Source: Alphaproteobacteria bacterium (lineage in GTDB: Bacteria > Pseudomonadota > Alphaproteobacteria > Rhizobiales > Rhizobiaceae). From it: a stretch of 7,034 bases of DNA. Positions within the stretch are counted from its first letter, which is position 1. Every line of letters starts with the position of its first letter. The stretch covers positions 1 to 7,034 of the forward strand of contig JAUIBM010000145.1 of assembly GCA_030428345.1 (NCBI GenBank), written 5' to 3'. The position numbers were made by a program, and so were the translations under genes. Below the pieces are notes generated by a model. That model did not search any database and was not told where the DNA came from. It was given only the letters and a program-made list of their open reading frames with translations. Positions 5,655 to 7,034 of the stretch are shown here, piece by piece.

Positions 5655-5843
5655 GTGGAACGGCCGCGTTATCAAGTAAACTTTTCTGATTACACCATAC
5701 AATCAATGGTTTGCAGCGGCGCCAGCAACGCCGTTCTCGCCGCGGAACTGGCCGGCGCCCGCAAAAGCGCTTGCATTTGTTCGAAATTGAGCGATATCTG
5801 CTCGGGGTGCAAAGGACGGGGGGGCGCAAAGGACATGAGATGA
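5655..5843 (+). CDS. Small Cys-rich protein, translationally coupled to the NusG-like gene
   Basis: 62 codons from GTG 5655. Evidence that it is translated: a perfect AGGAGG (5644-5649) 5 bases before the GTG, and a stop that overlaps the NusG-like ATG as ATGA (5840-5843), the classical layout of coupled genes. The protein is not recognised. It has a central helix-prone stretch (NAVLAAELAGARKSA, 25-39) and a cysteine cluster CIC-6-CSGC (C40, C42, C49, C52) that could bind a metal, then a basic Gly-rich tail. A G7 run (5818-5824) lies 10 codons before the stop. Only 40 bases separate its start from the recombinase start, so its promoter would lie inside recombinase coding sequence, a point against it. 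An in-frame ATG at 5706 would give 45 residues but has no ribosome site. Confidence 0.42.
   Translation: MERPRYQVNFSDYTIQSMVCSGASNAVLAAELAGARKSACICSKLSDICSGCKGRGGAKDMR
5687..5710. repeat. Interleaved inverted repeats in the divergent control region
   Basis: Two dyads overlap within 24 bases: TGATT-9-AATCA (5687-5705) and ACCAT-7-ATGGT (5694-5710). They lie in the only AT-rich stretch between the recombinase and the NusG-like gene (about 5670-5705), where a promoter for the minus-strand cassette would be expected. No good sigma-70 pair was found there. An operator for a dimeric regulator is a reasonable guess. Confidence 0.35.
5778..5796 (+). repeat. Right copy of the 19-base repeat TGTTC-N6-GAGCGATA
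   Basis: Same orientation as the copy at 1928-1946, with identical outer 13 bases and the middle six (GAAATT) reverse-complemented relative to the left copy. It lies about 150-160 bases upstream of the recombinase start, mirroring the left copy's distance from the cassette end. It falls inside the small Cys-rich ORF (codons for CSKLSDI). Confidence 0.4.
5809..5834 (+). repeat. Direct repeat of GCAAAGGAC around a G7 homopolymer, duplicating the ribosome site
   Basis: GCAAAGGAC occurs at 5809-5817 and again at 5826-5834, a 17-base period, with GGGGGGGC between. Each copy holds an AAAGGA ribosome-binding core, but only the second is at working distance (6 bases) from the NusG-like ATG. The G7 run is 5818-5824. 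Confidence 0.7.
5828..5833 (+). promoter_or_regulatory. Ribosome binding site of the NusG-like gene
   Basis: AAAGGA followed by 6 bases and ATG at 5840. It decides the start against a TTG at 5711 in the same open frame, which would add 43 residues of non-family sequence. Confidence 0.65.
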
Positions 5844-6352
5844 TATTTCACGACCCGGGAACAAGCTGGTTTCTGGCCCAACACAAACCGAATTGCGGCC
5901 ATATCGCCCAGCGTAATCTCCAGCGCCAGAACATGAGGACGTTCCTGCCTCTGGAGGAGACTACGAAACGCCAGGGCGGAAAATTCTCCACAGTGCTCAA
6001 GCCGCTGTTTCCCGGCTACATCTTCGTCGCCTTCAACATCGCCTTGGGTCGGCATCGTGCCATCAATTCGACCTATGGCGTAACGAGGCTGGTAAGTTTC
6101 GGCAAAGAACCAGCACCGGTTCCTCTCGACATTATCAGCCAATTGCTGCTCAGATGTGACGCATCGGGCAAGCTCATGCCTCCGAAGTTCCTGAAGGCCG
6201 GCGATCAGGTGCGGATCACCACCGGCCCCTTCGCTGATTTCGTGGCGGAGATCGAGACGATCGGGCCTGACCGGCGCGTATGGGTGCTGATGGATCTGAT
6301 GGGCGGGCAAATGCGCGTCGCCGTTGGCGCCGGGCAGTTGAGGCCGATATAG
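5840..6352 (+). CDS. NusG/RfaH-type transcription antitermination protein
   Basis: 170 residues, the normal size for NusG paralogues (RfaH is 162). The NGN domain covers about 8-105: SWFLAQHKPN (9-18), RTFLPLEE (33-40), LKPLFPGYIFVAF (53-65) and GVTRLVSFG (80-88). A KOW domain covers about 118-170 with KAGDQVRITTGPFADFVAEI (119-138). NGN binds RNA polymerase across the cleft and aids processive elongation. Specialised paralogues near capsule or EPS loci (RfaH, UpxY, LoaP groups) let polymerase read through long operons. Proximity to a glycosyltransferase and sugar-nucleotide genes, and length without extra domains, favour a specialised paralogue over housekeeping nusG, which normally sits beside secE and rplK. 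Start: ATG at 5840 with AAAGGA 6 bases upstream, overlapping the small ORF stop. It converges on the glycosyltransferase. Confidence 0.87.
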   Translation: MIFHDPGTSWFLAQHKPNCGHIAQRNLQRQNMRTFLPLEETTKRQGGKFSTVLKPLFPGYIFVAFNIALGRHRAINSTYGVTRLVSFGKEPAPVPLDIISQLLLRCDASGKLMPPKFLKAGDQVRITTGPFADFVAEIETIGPDRRVWVLMDLMGGQMRVAVGAGQLRPI

Positions 6353-6512
6353 CCGGTCGGGTCGGCGCGCCTTGCTGGCCCAGCTTCGTATGCCGGGCGT
6401 AATTTCGACGACGCGCCTCCACGCCCAGGTCACGCATCGACGAGCGAACCGCGCAAAGAAGCGTGAGATCCTGGCAATGCGCGAATTGCGGGTTCTGACC
6501 AACTCAGCCTAC
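6353..6512. other. Gap between convergent NusG-like and glycosyltransferase genes
   Basis: 160 bases with no recognised gene and no clear terminator. There is a dyad GCTGG-C-CCAGC (6374-6384) without a T run. A plus-strand frame is open through the gap to the stop at 6525-6527, with coding-like third positions but no ribosome site and no family resemblance; it is not annotated as a gene. Confidence 0.4.
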
Positions 6513-7034
6513 CTAGGTCACGGCTGAAATAGCCTCGCGATAGGCGCGCACTACGATGGCCTGGTCGAACTCGCGCTCCATCTTGGCTCGCCCTGCCCGC
6601 CCCATCGCCGCCTTCGCTTCGTGAGGCAAGTCAAGGAACCGCCGGATCGCCGCTGCCAGGCTGTCGGCGCTTCGCACCTCGCACAGGAATCCCGACAAGT
6701 CGTGATCGACAACCGCCCGGCAGCCGGGCACATCCGTGGCGATCAGGGGCCTCGCCATAGCGGCCGCCTCGATCAACGTGCGTGGCGCGCCTTCGCGATA
6801 AGACGGCAGCACCACGCAGTTCGCCGCGGCGATGTATGGCCTGACATCGCTGGTGGCGCCCAAATGCTCCAAAACGCCTTCCCTTTCCCAGCCCTGGACC
6901 GTCGCAGCATCGATTGCCGTGCGATTTTCGGAGCCGATCGCGCCCAGGAGTTGGAAACGCACATGCGCCTGCTGCGCCTTGATCTGCCGCGCCGCCTCCA
7001 CAAATTCGACAACGCCCTTGTCACGCAACAGGCG
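6513..7034 (-). CDS. GT4-family glycosyltransferase, C-terminal 173 residues (start outside window)
   Basis: The visible part is the nucleotide-sugar-binding half of a GT-B glycosyltransferase. It opens with RLLRDKGVVEFVEAAR (1-16 of the fragment), continues with LGATSDVRPYIAAANCVVLP (58-77) and has the diagnostic E-x7-E motif as EGAPRTLIE (81-89). AMARPLIATDVPGCRAVVD (92-110) follows, then the usual C-terminal helix. These are hallmarks of the glycosyltransferase group 1/GT4 family. The 'PSYREGAPRTLIEAAAM' type resembles PglA-like enzymes, which add an early sugar to an undecaprenyl-linked acceptor at the inner membrane. It supports a capsule, EPS or O-antigen locus. The frame is open to the window edge, so the N-terminal acceptor domain is missing only because of the cut. 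The true donor and acceptor cannot be told. Confidence 0.93.
   Translation of the reverse strand, partial: RLLRDKGVVEFVEAARQIKAQQAHVRFQLLGAIGSENRTAIDAATVQGWEREGVLEHLGATSDVRPYIAAANCVVLPSYREGAPRTLIEAAAMARPLIATDVPGCRAVVDHDLSGFLCEVRSADSLAAAIRRFLDLPHEAKAAMGRAGRAKMEREFDQAIVVRAYREAISAVT

Noticed and set aside
4616..5689. A 357-codon plus-strand open frame opposite the recombinase
   Set aside because: It is the mirror of the recombinase codons in GC-rich DNA. Its translation shows no family features, while the minus strand has complete catalytic motifs.
6351..6367. GGTCGGGTCGG tandem after the NusG-like stop as a terminator
   Set aside because: It is a short direct repeat that forms no stable hairpin and no T run follows.
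5690..6502. A 270-codon minus-strand open frame opposite the NusG-like gene
   Set aside because: The plus strand encodes a full NGN-KOW protein with a good ribosome site; the reverse frame has no recognisable domain.
1..7034. CRISPR array, tRNA, rRNA, IS transposase or classical replication origin
   Set aside because: No regularly spaced repeats, no tRNA-like cloverleaf seen, no transposase motifs and no iteron cluster were found on reading both strands.

Overview
The window is GC-rich DNA from a bacterial chromosome or large replicon, most likely an alphaproteobacterium (Sphingomonadales or Hyphomicrobiales). This rests on remembered family distributions: a RepB-type ParB pair with a 'STEHQQYST' serine recombinase, an EPS-associated MarR regulator and a LspL-type epimerase are all familiar from that class. 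The base of the argument is family resemblance, not a search.

Layout. Left part, all on the minus strand: an EPS-associated MarR-type regulator (1458-1832), a 358-base leader with a candidate sigma-70 promoter and two hairpins, a UDP-glucuronate 4-epimerase (89-1099), and the first 28 codons of a WbpA/TviB-type nucleotide-sugar dehydrogenase (1-84). Middle, also minus: a compact three-gene cassette read in the order large serine recombinase (4043-5614), ParB-like protein (3118-3999), and RepB-type ParB-like protein (2094-3101). Right part: diverging from the recombinase are a small Cys-rich ORF (5655-5843) and a NusG/RfaH-type antitermination protein (5840-6352), both on the plus strand. The 3' half of a GT4 glycosyltransferase (6513-7034, minus) converges on them.

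How it fits together. The outer genes belong to a surface polysaccharide (capsule, EPS or O-antigen) locus: sugar-nucleotide synthesis, a glycosyltransferase, and two regulators of the kind that control such loci, one acting on initiation (MarR type) and one probably on elongation (NusG paralogue). The recombinase-ParB-ParB cassette lies between the two regulators and has no obvious role in polysaccharide synthesis. No parA, replication gene or polysaccharide gene lies inside it. A 19-base sequence, TGTTC-N6-GAGCGATA, occurs in the same orientation about 150 bases outside each end of the cassette, and could mark an insertion or be a shared operator.

Most unusual local structure: the small ORF before nusG has an AGGAGG ribosome site 5 bases before its GTG, overlaps the nusG-like start by ATGA, and carries a G7 run near its end. 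In frame, that run reads as a G_GGG_GGC slippery heptamer. A -1 shift there, or one added G, would fuse the small ORF to the NusG-like protein. No tRNA, rRNA, CRISPR array or insertion-sequence transposase was seen.
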